DNA from: Hoylesella oralis ATCC 33269
GTDB taxonomy: Bacteria; Bacteroidota; Bacteroidia; Bacteroidales; Bacteroidaceae
Assembly: GCF_000185145.2 (NCBI RefSeq)
Contig: NZ_GL833119.1
Location: 744,001 to 808,000 of the forward strand
DNA length: 64,000 nucleotides
Direction: 5' to 3'
The translations under genes and the position numbers were made by a program. The notes under the pieces are model-generated. The model made no database searches. It saw nothing but the letters and a program-made list of their open reading frames with translations, and had not been told where the DNA came from. How positions within the stretch are numbered: position 1 is the stretch's first letter; every line of letters begins with the position of its first letter. Of the stretch, positions 1-10,457 are shown piece after piece.

Positions 1-1241
1 ACTCCTTCTTTCAGATTGTCGTAGATGAGCTTGCTTGTAACGCCGGAAATCGGCTGTTCGCGAGCGGGATAAATATCGCAGAGGATTACTTCATCTAATT
101 GACTGAGTGCTTCGGCGAACTCTTTATAGAAGTCACGTGTCCTTGTGAAGAGGTGCGGTTGGAAGATTGCCGTGATTTTTCGGTCCTTGTACAGTTCACG
201 GATGCTCTTTGCACTCTGATAAATCTCTTTGGGATGATGGGCATAATCTGATAAGAAGACCAATTTGTCGGTCTTGATTTTAAAGTCGAAGCGCCGTTCC
301 ACGCCATGATAAGTCTTCATTCCATACCTCAATTCCTCTGATGTACAGCCGTTGAGTTGTGCCATTGCCATGGCTGCAATGCCGTTTACGATATTGATAG
401 GGATAGGTTGCCCCAGCCGTATGTCTTTGATATTTTCGATCGGAGAGATAAAGTCGAATGTGATTTCACCATTCTCTATCACAATATTTTCGGCATGGAA
501 ATCACCTTCGTGCAGGCTATAGTCGTACACCTTTACGCCCTCTTGCACGTTTTGTTTCATCTCCAAATCACGATGGATAATCAGTGCACCGCCCTTTTGT
601 ATCAGGGTTGTATAGTGTCGGAAACTCTCCAAATAGGCTTCTTTGGTACCGTAAATATCAAGATGGTCGGGATCTGTCGAGGTAATAACACTCATCCAAG
701 GACGCAACCAATGGAAACTACGATCGAATTCGTCTGCCTCTATCACTACGAAGTCGCTGGTATCCGACAAAATATAATTGGTTCCGTAGTTCTTGGAAAT
801 ACCGCCCAAGAATGCATTGCAGTCTAAATGACTCTGGTGCATGATATGGGCACACATCGTAGAAGTGGTGGTTTTGCCGTGAGTACCTGCAAAGCAAAGT
901 CCTTTGTGGGTACGTGTAAGTCTGCCGAGTACTTGTGCACGTTTCTCTATTTCGAAGCCATTGTCTTTGAAATACTGCAATTCTTGATGTTCGGAAGGTA
1001 TGGCTGGCGTATAAATTACGAGGCAACTCTTCTTATCGCGGCATGCATGAGGAATTTCGTCCACATTCTCTTCGTAATGTAGGAGCATGCCCTCTTTTTC
1101 CAATTGACGGGTTAAATTGGAGGAAGTCTTATCATATCCGGCCACTACAATGCCCTTATGAATGAAATAACGTGCGATAGCGCTCATGCCGATGCCGCCG
1201 GCACCGATGAAATATACTGCTTTTATCTCTTTTAGTTCCAT
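1..1241 (-). CDS. murC: UDP-N-acetylmuramate--L-alanine ligase, C-terminus cut by window edge
   Basis: Cytoplasmic Mur ligase that adds L-Ala to UDP-MurNAc, the first amino acid of the peptidoglycan stem peptide. Reading the minus strand from the ATG at 1241 gives MELKEIKAVYFIGAGGIGMS, the MurC N-terminal dinucleotide-like fold, followed by the ATP-binding loop AGTHGKTTT and the Mur ligase motif EADEFDRSF. The frame stays open to base 1, about 413 codons, so roughly the last 45 residues are outside the window. The start overlaps the murG stop by one base (TAATG), which suggests translational coupling. It is the last dcw gene visible here; family knowledge would place ftsQ, ftsA and ftsZ beyond the edge. 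Confidence 0.96.
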   Translation of the reverse strand, partial: MELKEIKAVYFIGAGGIGMSAIARYFIHKGIVVAGYDKTSSNLTRQLEKEGMLLHYEENVDEIPHACRDKKSCLVIYTPAIPSEHQELQYFKDNGFEIEKRAQVLGRLTRTHKGLCFAGTHGKTTTSTMCAHIMHQSHLDCNAFLGGISKNYGTNYILSDTSDFVVIEADEFDRSFHWLRPWMSVITSTDPDHLDIYGTKEAYLESFRHYTTLIQKGGALIIHRDLEMKQNVQEGVKVYDYSLHEGDFHAENIVIENGEITFDFISPIENIKDIRLGQPIPINIVNGIAAMAMAQLNGCTSEELRYGMKTYHGVERRFDFKIKTDKLVFLSDYAHHPKEIYQSAKSIRELYKDRKITAIFQPHLFTRTRDFYKEFAEALSQLDEVILCDIYPAREQPISGVTSKLIYDNLKEG

Positions 1242-2350
1242 TATCTATTTGCGATATTCATTACTTCTGTTGCGATTACATCGGCAGAATTATTCAATCC
1301 TAATTTAAGGATGTGTTTGTTGAGGTCTTCGAGTTTGGCATCGTCTTTTACCGTCTTTATGGCCAATGGCAATAAAGTTTGTTCGGCCTCTGCGTCTTTT
1401 ACGTAAATTGCAGCATCTTTATTAACCAATGCCATGGCATTCTTAGTTTGATGATCTTCTGCAACATTCGGGCTTGGAACAAGTATCGCCGGCTTTCCGA
1501 TGAGGCAAAATTCGCTGATAGAGCTTGCTCCTGCGCGGCTTATTACCAAGTCTGCCGCTTTGTAGGCTACTCCCATATCGCTGATAAAGTCGGTTACTTT
1601 CAGTTGTGGAATTTCCGGTTGATGCTTTAATTGTTCGCAGATGGCGGTGTAATAATATTTTCCGGTTTGCCAAATAAATTGTACATCGCTGTCTCTAACA
1701 AGGTCGAGATGTTGCGAAATGCTTTCGTTTATGGTTCTTGCCCCTAAACTTCCGCCAAGGAACAGAATGGTTTTCTTGTCGGGATCGAGGCCGAATGAGC
1801 GTCTTGCTTCTTCTTTTGTTACCGATATATCGAGCACATTCTGCCTTACGGGGTTACCTGTCATGATGATTTTCTCTGCAGGGAAGAAGCGTTCCATGCC
1901 TTCATAGGCAACGCATATCTTTGTAGCTTTTTTAGCAAGCAGCCTGTTCGTTATGCCCGCATACGAATTTTGTTCCTGAATGAGGCAAGGAATACCTTTC
2001 TCGGCACATACGTTTAGCGTAGGTCCGCTGGCATAACCGCCTACACCGACGGCAACCATAGGTTTGAAATTCCTGACGATTTTCTTGGCCATACGTTGGC
2101 TTTTCCATATTTTGAACAGTACAACGATGTTTTTAAACAAATGTTTTCTGTCAAATCCGCATATAGGAAGTCCTTTGATTTCGTATCCGGCTTTGGGCAC
2201 GCGCTCCATCTCCATGCGTCCTAAAGCGCCTACAAAGAGTATTTTCGCGTCGGGGTGTTTTGCCCTGATGGCATTGGCTATTGATATTGCAGGAAAGATG
2301 TGTCCTCCCGTTCCGCCGCCGCTGATGATAACTCTTAACTCTTTATTCAT
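1241..2350 (-). CDS. murG: UDP-GlcNAc--undecaprenyl-PP-MurNAc-pentapeptide GlcNAc transferase
   Basis: GT28 glycosyltransferase that makes lipid II from lipid I on the inner face of the cytoplasmic membrane. The N-terminal donor-fold loop GGGTGGHIFPA and the C-terminal motifs GGSLGARTINE and SRAGASSISE are all present, and the length (369 aa) is normal. I take the ATG at 2350 (MNKELRVIISGGG); the longer frame from 2362 would need a TTG start just after the predicted transcription start. A TAATTTTG element at 2373-2380 lies 22 bases upstream, so murG-murC may have their own promoter inside the dcw cluster. The stop overlaps murC. Confidence 0.96.
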   Translation of the reverse strand: MNKELRVIISGGGTGGHIFPAISIANAIRAKHPDAKILFVGALGRMEMERVPKAGYEIKGLPICGFDRKHLFKNIVVLFKIWKSQRMAKKIVRNFKPMVAVGVGGYASGPTLNVCAEKGIPCLIQEQNSYAGITNRLLAKKATKICVAYEGMERFFPAEKIIMTGNPVRQNVLDISVTKEEARRSFGLDPDKKTILFLGGSLGARTINESISQHLDLVRDSDVQFIWQTGKYYYTAICEQLKHQPEIPQLKVTDFISDMGVAYKAADLVISRAGASSISEFCLIGKPAILVPSPNVAEDHQTKNAMALVNKDAAIYVKDAEAEQTLLPLAIKTVKDDAKLEDLNKHILKLGLNNSADVIATEVMNIANR

Positions 2351-2372
2351 AAATAGATGCAATATTTAATGG

Positions 2373-2380
2373 CAAAATTA
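2373..2380 (-). promoter_or_regulatory. Internal dcw promoter, -7 element TAATTTTG before murG
   Basis: The minus-strand octamer TAATTTTG fits the Bacteroidetes -7 consensus TAnnTTTG. It lies in the 87-bp gap between ftsW and the murG ATG, the only sizeable gap in an otherwise tightly packed cluster, and would give a leader of about 18-20 bases. No clear -33 TTTG was seen, so it rests on position and the -7 match. Confidence 0.5.
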
Positions 2381-2437
2381 ATCAAAAATTTCCTTATTCG
2401 GTAACTTTTATCCTTTAATTATTCTATATCTTTATCT

Positions 2438-3715
2438 TCAGACAGTTGCCAATGTTTGGGCGGTTGTTTTTTCGTTTTCCGCCTCTGTTTTCTTCTTGGC
2501 AGTACGACTGACGCTGAGTATTGCTCCGACATATATGCAATTAATGATGGTAGATGTTCCGCCTTTGCTTACTAAAGGCAACGGCTGGCCGGTTACGGGG
2601 GCTAATCCTACGGCTACGCACATGTTGAATAGTGCCTGCGTTACGAGCAGCAAAGCGAGTCCCATTGCAAGAAATGCGGGGAAATTATTCTCGCATCTGT
2701 TGGCTATCCTCCCTGTACGAAAGAGCAGGATGATGTAAAGCAGTGCCACGAAGAATGCGCCTAAGATACCCATTTCTTCTATGATGATGGCATATATAAA
2801 ATCGGAAAAAGCTTGAGACAGGAAATCGCGTTCCACTGAATTGCCCGGTCCTTTGCCGATAACGCTCGACGAAGCAATGGCAATATTGGCGTGTGCCACC
2901 TGTGCATCTTTATCGAGGTCTATTTCATTGGGCGATATTTCCTTGCCATTCACGAATTTATTGATGCGCGATTTCCATGTGTCGGCACGATGGAACACCT
3001 TTTCCCAAGCACCGGTATCCTCTTTTGTTTTCGGTACTACCTGCTCGGTCATAACTTTATTGGTGTCTTCTTGCGACTTGTCGGTTCCGAATGTCATGAT
3101 AAGTGTGAAGATGAGTACGATACACAGCATCACTATACCGAGAAGTTTTCCTAATTGTCTTGCCGGTACTCTTCCGATCAACATCATGAAAAAGATAACG
3201 ACACAGAGGAGTATTGCCGTAGATAAATTCTCAAGCATAATCAATGGAACGGTGAACAAGCATACGATAAGTATGTATTTGAAGGCATTTTTGTCGGCTC
3301 CTTTTTCTGTCTGCATGGCACTGAGTATCTGGGCAGTGGCGAGAACCACGGTGCCTTTGGCAATTTCTGATGGCTGAAACTGCAGTCCCAATATACTTAT
3401 CCATCGCTGTGCCCCGTTGGTTGATTGTCCTGCAAGGATTACCCAAATGAGTGTGACTATTGAGAAAATAATCAGAAAAAGTGTGGTAATCTTGAAGTAT
3501 TTGCACTCGATATTCAGTGTAACCACCATGAAGAAAATGCCTATGAATAGTATGCTGATATGCTTGATTACCGGTGCCCAGTAATTGCCTCCTTTATATG
3601 TCAGCGATGAAGATGCGGAAAAAACCTCTACGATGCTGATGATACATAGGAAGAAGAATATCATCCATACCACTTTGTCGCCTTTAAAAATGTTGCCAAG
3701 CGTTTTGTTCATCAT
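2438..3715 (-). CDS. ftsW: Lipid II polymerase / cell-division protein of the SEDS family
   Basis: Polytopic membrane protein of the SEDS family, the septal peptidoglycan glycosyltransferase that works with FtsI. The protein (425 aa) has about ten hydrophobic segments, a long extracytoplasmic loop near residues 210-270 and the SEDS signatures NGAQRWI and GLAPVTGQPLPLVSKGG near the C-terminus. The ATG at 3715 overlaps the murD stop as ATGA; a second in-frame ATG follows directly. RodA is the alternative SEDS member, but the dcw position between murD and murG argues for FtsW. Confidence 0.95.
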   Translation of the reverse strand: MMNKTLGNIFKGDKVVWMIFFFLCIISIVEVFSASSSLTYKGGNYWAPVIKHISILFIGIFFMVVTLNIECKYFKITTLFLIIFSIVTLIWVILAGQSTNGAQRWISILGLQFQPSEIAKGTVVLATAQILSAMQTEKGADKNAFKYILIVCLFTVPLIMLENLSTAILLCVVIFFMMLIGRVPARQLGKLLGIVMLCIVLIFTLIMTFGTDKSQEDTNKVMTEQVVPKTKEDTGAWEKVFHRADTWKSRINKFVNGKEISPNEIDLDKDAQVAHANIAIASSSVIGKGPGNSVERDFLSQAFSDFIYAIIIEEMGILGAFFVALLYIILLFRTGRIANRCENNFPAFLAMGLALLLVTQALFNMCVAVGLAPVTGQPLPLVSKGGTSTIINCIYVGAILSVSRTAKKKTEAENEKTTAQTLATV

Positions 3716-5043
3716 AGGTTCCTGACTAAGTTTTTAAACTGATTTCCTCGATCTTCCATGTTTTTAAATAAGTCGAAACTTGCACAACAAGGACTTAATA
3801 GTACGGTATCGCCGGGCTTTGCCATGTCGTAACAGGCCTTTACGCAGTCTTCCATCGAGTGTGTATCGCGTACAGGTATGCCTAAACTATCAAAATTTTG
3901 GTGCAGTTTCGTATTGTCGGCCCCAAGATATACCAGTCCTACACATTTCTTTCTGACAAGTTCTTTAATAGAGCTGTAGTCGTTTCCTTTATCCTTTCCG
4001 CCGAGAATGAGAATGGTTGGAGTCTTCATGCTCTCCAATGCGTACCAACAGGCATCTACGTTTGTTGCTTTTGAATCGTTGATGTACTGCACACCACCGA
4101 CTTTACAAACCTTCTCCAAACGATGTTCCACTCCGGGGAAATCGCTCAAACTCTTGCGGATGATATCCTTTTTGATACCGGATATATTCGAAGCTATGCC
4201 GGCTGCCAGCGAATTGTATATGTTATGTTTGCCCGTAAGCGAGAGCTCTTCTTGCTCCATATTGAAAGGTGTCGGCTTCTCTATCTTGTATTGTCCTTCC
4301 TCAATATATCCGATAGAGCCCTTTTCTTTCAGTTCTGAAAACGGGCATTTCACAGCGTGGATATCATATTTTTCGAGTTCATGCTTGATGATGGGATCAT
4401 CATTCCAATAGATGAAACTGTCTTGTTTTGTTTGATTTTGAATGATACGCATCTTGGCATCTACGTAATGTTGCATGCAATATTCGTATCTGTCGAGATG
4501 ATCGGGTGTGATGTTCAGTAAAATTGCGATATTAGCATGGAATTTGTACATGTTATCGAGCTGAAAACTGCTTAGCTCGATAATGTAATACTCGTGTGGT
4601 TCTTCGGCTACCTGCAAAGCGAGACTTCTGCCTATGTTTCCGGCAAGTCCGACATCATATCCTGCCGTCTTGAAAATATGATAGATTAATGATGTTGTTG
4701 TGGTTTTCCCGTTGCTTCCCGTTATACATATCATTTTGGCATGAGTGTACCTTCCGGCAAACTCAATTTCGCTGATGATATGGGTGCCTTGCGCCATCAG
4801 TTTCTGGACTATCGGTGCCTCTTTGGGTATGCCCGGGCTCTTTATGACCTCATCTGCATCCAGTATCTTGTCTTCTGTATGCTTGCCTTCTTCCCATTCT
4901 ATGGCGTGTTCATCGAGCTGTTTCTTGTATTTGTCCTTGATGATAGACGTGTCGGAAACGAAAACTTCGAATCCTTCTTTCTTTGCTAATACGGCTGCAC
5001 CGGCACCACTTTCGCCGGCTCCCAATATAACTATTTTCTTCAT
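3712..5043 (-). CDS. murD: UDP-N-acetylmuramoylalanine--D-glutamate ligase
   Basis: Cytoplasmic Mur ligase adding D-Glu to UDP-MurNAc-L-Ala. The N-terminal loop ILGAGESGAGAA, the ATP loop TGSNGKTTTTSL, and the C-terminal motifs VEHRLE and YINDSKATN (with the DSKATN block typical of MurD) are present; 443 aa is the normal length. It is the fourth Mur step gene in this cluster after murE and mraY in transcription order, 8 bases behind mraY and overlapping ftsW by 4 bases, consistent with one coupled transcript. Confidence 0.97.
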   Translation of the reverse strand: MKKIVILGAGESGAGAAVLAKKEGFEVFVSDTSIIKDKYKKQLDEHAIEWEEGKHTEDKILDADEVIKSPGIPKEAPIVQKLMAQGTHIISEIEFAGRYTHAKMICITGSNGKTTTTSLIYHIFKTAGYDVGLAGNIGRSLALQVAEEPHEYYIIELSSFQLDNMYKFHANIAILLNITPDHLDRYEYCMQHYVDAKMRIIQNQTKQDSFIYWNDDPIIKHELEKYDIHAVKCPFSELKEKGSIGYIEEGQYKIEKPTPFNMEQEELSLTGKHNIYNSLAAGIASNISGIKKDIIRKSLSDFPGVEHRLEKVCKVGGVQYINDSKATNVDACWYALESMKTPTILILGGKDKGNDYSSIKELVRKKCVGLVYLGADNTKLHQNFDSLGIPVRDTHSMEDCVKACYDMAKPGDTVLLSPCCASFDLFKNMEDRGNQFKNLVRNL

Positions 5044-5051
5044 ATTATCTT

Positions 5052-6320
5052 TTACCTGATCTTTAAAGTAATGATTGTGAGCGCTGCAAGAATGATGGTG
5101 ATGATCCAGAAGCGTATGGTGATCTTTGCTTCGTGTTTAGCTGAGTGGGGTATTCTGATAAGATAACTGCAATCGGGATCGAGTTGACTGTCTTGAGTGC
5201 GGAAGTTATCGTGTATCGGAGTACGCTTGAAGATGCGTTGTTTGATGCCTTTACGCTTACCGATTTTATAAAACCATACTTGCAGAATAACACTTAAACT
5301 CTCTACAAAGAATATTCCGCAGAGTATAGGCAATAGCAATTCCTTATGAATGATAATTGCCGAAACGCCGATGATGCCGCCTATGGTCAGTGAACCGGTA
5401 TCGCCCATGAATACTTGAGCGGGGTAGGCGTTGTACCAGAGGAAACCGATAAGGGCTCCGATAAAGGCGCACATGAAGACCACAAGCTCTTCTGAGCCCG
5501 GAATATACATAATATTGAGATAAGCGGCATACTGTATGTGTGAACTTACATAAGCAAGTATGCCTATTGCAACCCCTATGATGGCCGAGTTTCCGGCACA
5601 CATACCGTCCATACCGTCATTTAGATTGGCCCCATTCGATACGGCTGTCACCACTAATATGGTCATGATAACGAACAAAAACCATCCTGCAGCAGTCTTA
5701 TATTTACCGCAAAACGACATTACCCGTGAGTAATCGAGGTTATGCCCCTTTACAAAAGGGATGGTAGTCTTTAGTGATTTCCGCGCTTCTGTGCGATGTT
5801 TCACCACTGTTTCTTGTCCCTGTCGTTCAATAGCAAGGTTCTCGTTTACCTTTACATCGGGTGATGCCCACAGTACAAGGCCTACAATAAGGCCGATACT
5901 AAGCTGTCCTATGATTTTATATTTTCCTTTTAAGCCTTCTTTATTTCTGCGGAAAATCTTGATAAAATCGTCCATACCGCCGAGAAATCCCAGCCATATG
6001 GTTGTAATAATCATCAATATAAGGTAGATATTGCGTAGTCTTCCGAGCAATAGCACCGGTATGAGGATGGCTACAATGATGATGATACCTCCCATTGAAG
6101 GTACACCTATTTTATTTACACCGAACGGATCGATGCTTGCATCGCGTTGTGTTTCGGTTATCTGTTTACTCTTCAGATATTTTATAAAGTGCTCTCCGAA
6201 CCACGCAGATATGGTAAGAGCCAAGATCAGTGCCAGTAATGCGCGGAAAGAAATGTACCCCCATAGGTGAGAACCGCTGATACCATACTGCTCCAAGAAC
6301 CTGAAAAGATAGTATAACAT
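5052..6320 (-). CDS. mraY: Phospho-N-acetylmuramoyl-pentapeptide transferase
   Basis: Integral membrane enzyme that transfers phospho-MurNAc-pentapeptide to undecaprenyl phosphate, giving lipid I. About ten membrane segments and the Mg-binding motifs GGMDDFIKIF and ANLNDGMDGM are visible, as is the HxxF-like cytoplasmic loop near the C-terminus (FKRTPIHDNFR). At 422 aa it is longer than the roughly 360 aa of E. coli MraY because of an extra loop after about residue 160, a length I recall as usual for Bacteroidetes. It lies 12 bases behind murE. Confidence 0.96.
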   Translation of the reverse strand: MLYYLFRFLEQYGISGSHLWGYISFRALLALILALTISAWFGEHFIKYLKSKQITETQRDASIDPFGVNKIGVPSMGGIIIIVAILIPVLLLGRLRNIYLILMIITTIWLGFLGGMDDFIKIFRRNKEGLKGKYKIIGQLSIGLIVGLVLWASPDVKVNENLAIERQGQETVVKHRTEARKSLKTTIPFVKGHNLDYSRVMSFCGKYKTAAGWFLFVIMTILVVTAVSNGANLNDGMDGMCAGNSAIIGVAIGILAYVSSHIQYAAYLNIMYIPGSEELVVFMCAFIGALIGFLWYNAYPAQVFMGDTGSLTIGGIIGVSAIIIHKELLLPILCGIFFVESLSVILQVWFYKIGKRKGIKQRIFKRTPIHDNFRTQDSQLDPDCSYLIRIPHSAKHEAKITIRFWIITIILAALTIITLKIR

Positions 6321-6332
6321 GCCTGTATATTT

Positions 6333-7784
6333 TTAATTACCGAAAATGTTGTTTAATATTTCCTTATCATCAAAGTGGTATTTTACCCCTTTGATTTCCT
6401 GATAGGTTTCGTGCCCTTTTCCGGCAACGAGTATTACATCGCCTTTTTGGGCCATCATACATGCCGTGCGGATGGCCTCTTTACGGTCTACGATGCTGAT
6501 AACTTTCTTGAGTTGTTGTGCGTTTAAGCCATCGAGCATATCGTTAATTATGTCTTGTGGTTCTTCAAAACGAGGGTTATCGCTGGTTATAATGACCTTA
6601 TCACTTTGTTTAACCGCTTCCTGTGCCATCAGCGGGCGTTTGCCTTTATCCCTATTTCCACCGGCCCCACATACAGTGATTAGCTTCCCCTTACCGTTCA
6701 ATACTTCGTGGATAGCTTTAAGCACATTCTCAAGTGCATCCGGCGTATGAGCATAATCAACGATTGCTGTATAGCCTTCAGGACTATGTATCGGTTCAAG
6801 TCTACCGCTTACACTGTGCAGCGTACTCATTACAAGAAGGATATCTTCAGGCTGTTTTCCGAGCATTCGGGCGGCACCATATACGGTGAGCAAGTTACTT
6901 ACATTGAACTTGCCTATAAACTGTACTCCTACTTCATGGCCGTCTATGTCCAAATACATACCTTCGAAATGGCATTCCAATATACGTGCTTTGAAATCGG
7001 CAGCACTTCTTGTGGAATATGTTTTAACGGTGGCCTTGGTATTCTGTACCATTATCATACCGTTCTTATCATCGGCATTCGTGATTGCAAAGGCCCCTTT
7101 AGGCAATTCATCGAAGAATGCTTTCTTGGCATTACGATAGTTTTCGAACGTTTTGTGGTAGTCCAAGTGGTCACGGGTGAGGTTGGTAAATAAGCCACCT
7201 GTAAATTTCAAGCCGCTAATACGTTTCTGTGCAATGGCATGTGAAGAGCATTCCATGAATGCATACTCACAACCTGTGTTGACCATCCTGCCGAGCAGCT
7301 CGTTCAATTCTATGGGGTCAGGGGTGGTATGATCGGCAGGTATGGCTTCATCTTCTATATAATTACATACTGTAGATAGCAATCCGCACTTATATCCCAT
7401 CTTTCGAAACATATTATATAATAAGGTGGCGACCGTCGTTTTACCGTTAGTTCCCGTTACCCCTACGAGTTTAAGTTTCTTAGAAGGATCACCGTAAAAG
7501 AGAGTTGCCACCTTGCCGGCGGCATCTTCTGTAGATTCTACTTTAACATATGTTACGCCTTCAACCTTCATTTCGGGCATATCTTCGCATAATATGGCTT
7601 TGGCGCCCTGTTCGATGGCTTTCGGTATGAACCGATGACCGTCTACCTGCGTTCCTTTCATGGCAATGAAAAGATGTCCTTCTGCTATCTTTCGGGAATC
7701 GATATTCACTCCTTTTATGTCAATACTCTGTTCGCCGATAACGGCAACAGGTTTGATATTTTTCAACAACTCATTTAGTTTCAT
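6333..7784 (-). CDS. murE: UDP-MurNAc-L-Ala-D-Glu--2,6-diaminopimelate ligase
   Basis: Cytoplasmic Mur ligase adding the third stem-peptide residue. The ATP loop [12 protein letters not shown], the Mur motif [10 protein letters not shown] and the specificity motif DNPR (in [10 protein letters not shown]) are present. DNPR is the signature of meso-diaminopimelate-adding enzymes (lysine-adding ones carry other residues), so the peptidoglycan should be of the DAP type. Length 483 aa is normal. The start follows ftsI by 16 bases. Confidence 0.97.
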   Translation of the reverse strand: MKLNELLKNIKPVAVIGEQSIDIKGVNIDSRKIAEGHLFIAMKGTQVDGHRFIPKAIEQGAKAILCEDMPEMKVEGVTYVKVESTEDAAGKVATLFYGDPSKKLKLVGVTGTNGKTTVATLLYNMFRKMGYKCGLLSTVCNYIEDEAIPADHTTPDPIELNELLGRMVNTGCEYAFMECSSHAIAQKRISGLKFTGGLFTNLTRDHLDYHKTFENYRNAKKAFFDELPKGAFAITNADDKNGMIMVQNTKATVKTYSTRSAADFKARILECHFEGMYLDIDGHEVGVQFIGKFNVSNLLTVYGAARMLGKQPEDILLVMSTLHSVSGRLEPIHSPEGYTAIVDYAHTPDALENVLKAIHEVLNGKGKLITVCGAGGNRDKGKRPLMAQEAVKQSDKVIITSDNPRFEEPQDIINDMLDGLNAQQLKKVISIVDRKEAIRTACMMAQKGDVILVAGKGHETYQEIKGVKYHFDDKEILNNIFGN

Positions 7785-7800
7785 ATTCTTTGTTGTTTTA

Positions 7801-9957
7801 TTATTCCAATATAATTTGGCACTTTTCGCCTCTTATTATCCTATGCCCGGGCTCGAGACTTTGCTTTACAACCTTGCCTCTTCCCGTGATTCTCACTTTC
7901 AGTTTATGACTCTCAAGCATAAAAACGGCATCTCTTGCTCCCATACCGATAACATTCGGCACATATCTGCTACCATAGTTCTTGCTGCGTTTTAGCAATA
8001 ATGTTTTGTTGTTGCGCCTTTCTACCCGTCCCCAAACAGGATTACCGTCGGCATACGAACCGTTCCAGTCGGCATTGGAGTTAATGCCTAAGTGGTTGAG
8101 AACATAGTCTGCTGCAAGTATATTGCCGTTTTTTACTTCCGGAACGAGTATCGATGATGAGTCGCGAGCATCTTTCACATCGAGTTTCAAGTCTTGTGCC
8201 ATGATACCTTCAGCAATATGATGAAATACTACACCGCTCATTCCACCTCCCGAAGCTGGGAGTCCTGATTTCTGTATACATACGATGCAACTGTAACGGG
8301 GAGCGTTTGCAGGGAAAAAACCGGCAAAGCTGAGAAGGTAATTCGTCTGTCCTATTTTGTATCCGCCAACCCCCTGTGATATTTGTGCCGTACCTGTTTT
8401 TCCGGCAACCTTGAATGATGGAGAGCCTGCTTTCTTGCCCAATCCCTGACTAACCACATGTTCTAAGATGGTTTGCATTTCGTGTACGGTCTTATCTTTA
8501 CAGATGTGAGCGCGCATTACCTGCGGAGGAAAATTCATAATCACCTCTCCGTTTTTTATTACTTCTTTTACAAAGCGCGGGCGCATCATTCGTCCGTTAT
8601 TGGCAATGGCATTGTAGAAAGTAAGTGTAGATAGCGGCGGAACCTGTGTTTCATACCCTATACTCATCCAAGGCAGGGCGGTTTTGCTCCAATTTACGTA
8701 TTGTCCTCGTGCATTCTTCTTAGGCATACGTATGTGAGCAGGGGAAGATCCTACCAACGGAATACGCAGATTGTCGGCAAGACCGGTACGGTAAATGCCA
8801 CGAACGAACCTTTCCGGATCGTTTCGATAGTGGTCGTCTATGATGCGGCTTATACCTACATTCGAACTATACATCAGTGTTTGTGGCAGCGTAAGCAGTC
8901 CGTATCCGCCACGTCTCCAATTATGATCTTTCATGTCTCTGCCGTACATCGGCCATACTCCGCTGCCTGTCTCCACACGATAGGTGGTATCGACTACACC
9001 ATCATCTAAAGCCACCATGATCGAAGCGGTTTTGAAAACCGATCCGGGTTCAAGCAAATCGCTGATAGCATGGTTCTTTATTTCGCGATATTCGCCATCT
9101 AAGCACTTTTCCATGTTGACGATAGCTTTTACATCGCCCGTAGATACTTCCATTACAATGGCCACGCCGACATTTCCGTTGATCTCTCTAAGTTCGTTAA
9201 GAAGTGAACGTTCCGCAAGATCTTGCATGCTCACGTCGATGGTTGTTACTATATCAGCACCGTCGATAGGTGGTGTATCCATGATGTTAAGGTACTTGTT
9301 GAGCGTTTTGCGACGGTGTACGATGCCGTTCTTTCCGCGCAGTATGGAATCGTATGACAGCTCAAGACCGCAACGTGCCGTATCTTTTGCACCGAACATC
9401 TCGCCTACCGTGCGCCCTGCCAGTGAGCCGTATGGGCGTTGGCGAGCATTATATTCTTCCACATGGAAGCCGCTTTTATAAGGTGCCAAGTTAAAAACGG
9501 GCAGTTTTTTAACCTCCGTATAGGTGTTATAATCTACGCGTTTATCCCATATAGCCCAATGACGGCTCATCTTGCGGTGCCCTTCTTCGAGTTTAGACTT
9601 GAAAGCCGATACCGACCTATCAGGGAAAATCTGGTGCAAGCATAGGCATATAGAGTCTATTTTCGTACTCCATAGCGAATCGTTCTCGGCGTTATGTAAG
9701 GCTTGAAAGTCCATAAACATCTTGAATTCAGGTAAAGAGCTTGCCATTAGCTGCCCGTCGCAGCTCAGAATATTGCCTCGTGTAGGTTTCACGCTCACAC
9801 TGTCTTTCTTCACGCGATTGGCCACCTGCAGCCAGTAAGAGCGCTTGGCAGTCATCACATAAGCAGCTTTTACTACCACGGCAACGGCAATCAGCGTCAT
9901 CATAATGGCGATGGCACTGTAGCGAGGCATTATTTTTTTATGATCGAACTTGCTCAT
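7801..9957 (-). CDS. ftsI: Penicillin-binding protein 3-type septal transpeptidase with PASTA tail
   Basis: Class B penicillin-binding protein that cross-links septal peptidoglycan with FtsW. One N-terminal membrane anchor (about residues 14-35) is followed by the PBP dimerisation domain and a transpeptidase domain with SVFK (Ser306 nucleophile, Lys309), SSN and KTGTAQ motifs. The last 65 residues ([18 protein letters not shown] onward) form a PASTA domain, as in other Bacteroidetes FtsI proteins and unlike E. coli PBP3. Length 718 aa. The start overlaps the end of the ftsL-like gene by 4 bases. Confidence 0.95.
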   Translation of the reverse strand: MSKFDHKKIMPRYSAIAIMMTLIAVAVVVKAAYVMTAKRSYWLQVANRVKKDSVSVKPTRGNILSCDGQLMASSLPEFKMFMDFQALHNAENDSLWSTKIDSICLCLHQIFPDRSVSAFKSKLEEGHRKMSRHWAIWDKRVDYNTYTEVKKLPVFNLAPYKSGFHVEEYNARQRPYGSLAGRTVGEMFGAKDTARCGLELSYDSILRGKNGIVHRRKTLNKYLNIMDTPPIDGADIVTTIDVSMQDLAERSLLNELREINGNVGVAIVMEVSTGDVKAIVNMEKCLDGEYREIKNHAISDLLEPGSVFKTASIMVALDDGVVDTTYRVETGSGVWPMYGRDMKDHNWRRGGYGLLTLPQTLMYSSNVGISRIIDDHYRNDPERFVRGIYRTGLADNLRIPLVGSSPAHIRMPKKNARGQYVNWSKTALPWMSIGYETQVPPLSTLTFYNAIANNGRMMRPRFVKEVIKNGEVIMNFPPQVMRAHICKDKTVHEMQTILEHVVSQGLGKKAGSPSFKVAGKTGTAQISQGVGGYKIGQTNYLLSFAGFFPANAPRYSCIVCIQKSGLPASGGGMSGVVFHHIAEGIMAQDLKLDVKDARDSSSILVPEVKNGNILAADYVLNHLGINSNADWNGSYADGNPVWGRVERRNNKTLLLKRSKNYGSRYVPNVIGMGARDAVFMLESHKLKVRITGRGKVVKQSLEPGHRIIRGEKCQIILE

Positions 9958-10457
9958 TTATCAGGTACGTTTATGATGTATGGCGGCTGATTGGCTATTT
10001 TAAGTACACTGTCTTTGTTGCTTTTGAGCAATTCAAGTACATGGCTTTCGCGGCTTTTTTCCGTCAGTTGACTATTACTCGACAAAGCTCTATATTTGGC
10101 ATCTTGCAGTTCTTTCTGCAGATTGTCTATCTCTATCAGGTCTTGCTGACAGCTGTAACGGTTCGAAATATAAACAATCATAAAGAATGTAATCAGCATG
10201 AACACCCATATTTGGCGGCGTATGGTAGAGGTAGTCAGTATATCTCCGCCCAATATCTTGCGCAAAGTGAAGTTCTTCGACAGCGGAAGTTCGTCTTCAG
10301 TGGCCTGTTCTCTGATGATTTCTTTTAGTGTCGGCGCCTCTTCTTCGGGCTTTCTTTGTTCCGTAGTTTCTGCCTCTTGCTCGGTTCTTTCGGCATCCGG
10401 AGCATTCTCGATGGTTAGTTTGGGCCGGTTGTTTTCTATATCTTTATCTTTACTCAT
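9954..10457 (-). CDS. ftsL: FtsL-like small bitopic division protein
   Basis: A 167-aa protein with a charged, Glu-rich cytoplasmic tail (about residues 1-75), one membrane helix (about 84-103) and a periplasmic heptad-like segment rich in Leu, Gln and Glu. This layout and the place between rsmH and ftsI fit FtsL, which bridges FtsB/FtsQ to the FtsWI synthase; sequence is poorly conserved in this family, so position carries much of the call. The cytoplasmic tail is longer than in E. coli FtsL. It overlaps both neighbours by 4 bases. Confidence 0.8.
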   Translation of the reverse strand: MSKDKDIENNRPKLTIENAPDAERTEQEAETTEQRKPEEEAPTLKEIIREQATEDELPLSKNFTLRKILGGDILTTSTIRRQIWVFMLITFFMIVYISNRYSCQQDLIEIDNLQKELQDAKYRALSSNSQLTEKSRESHVLELLKSNKDSVLKIANQPPYIINVPDK

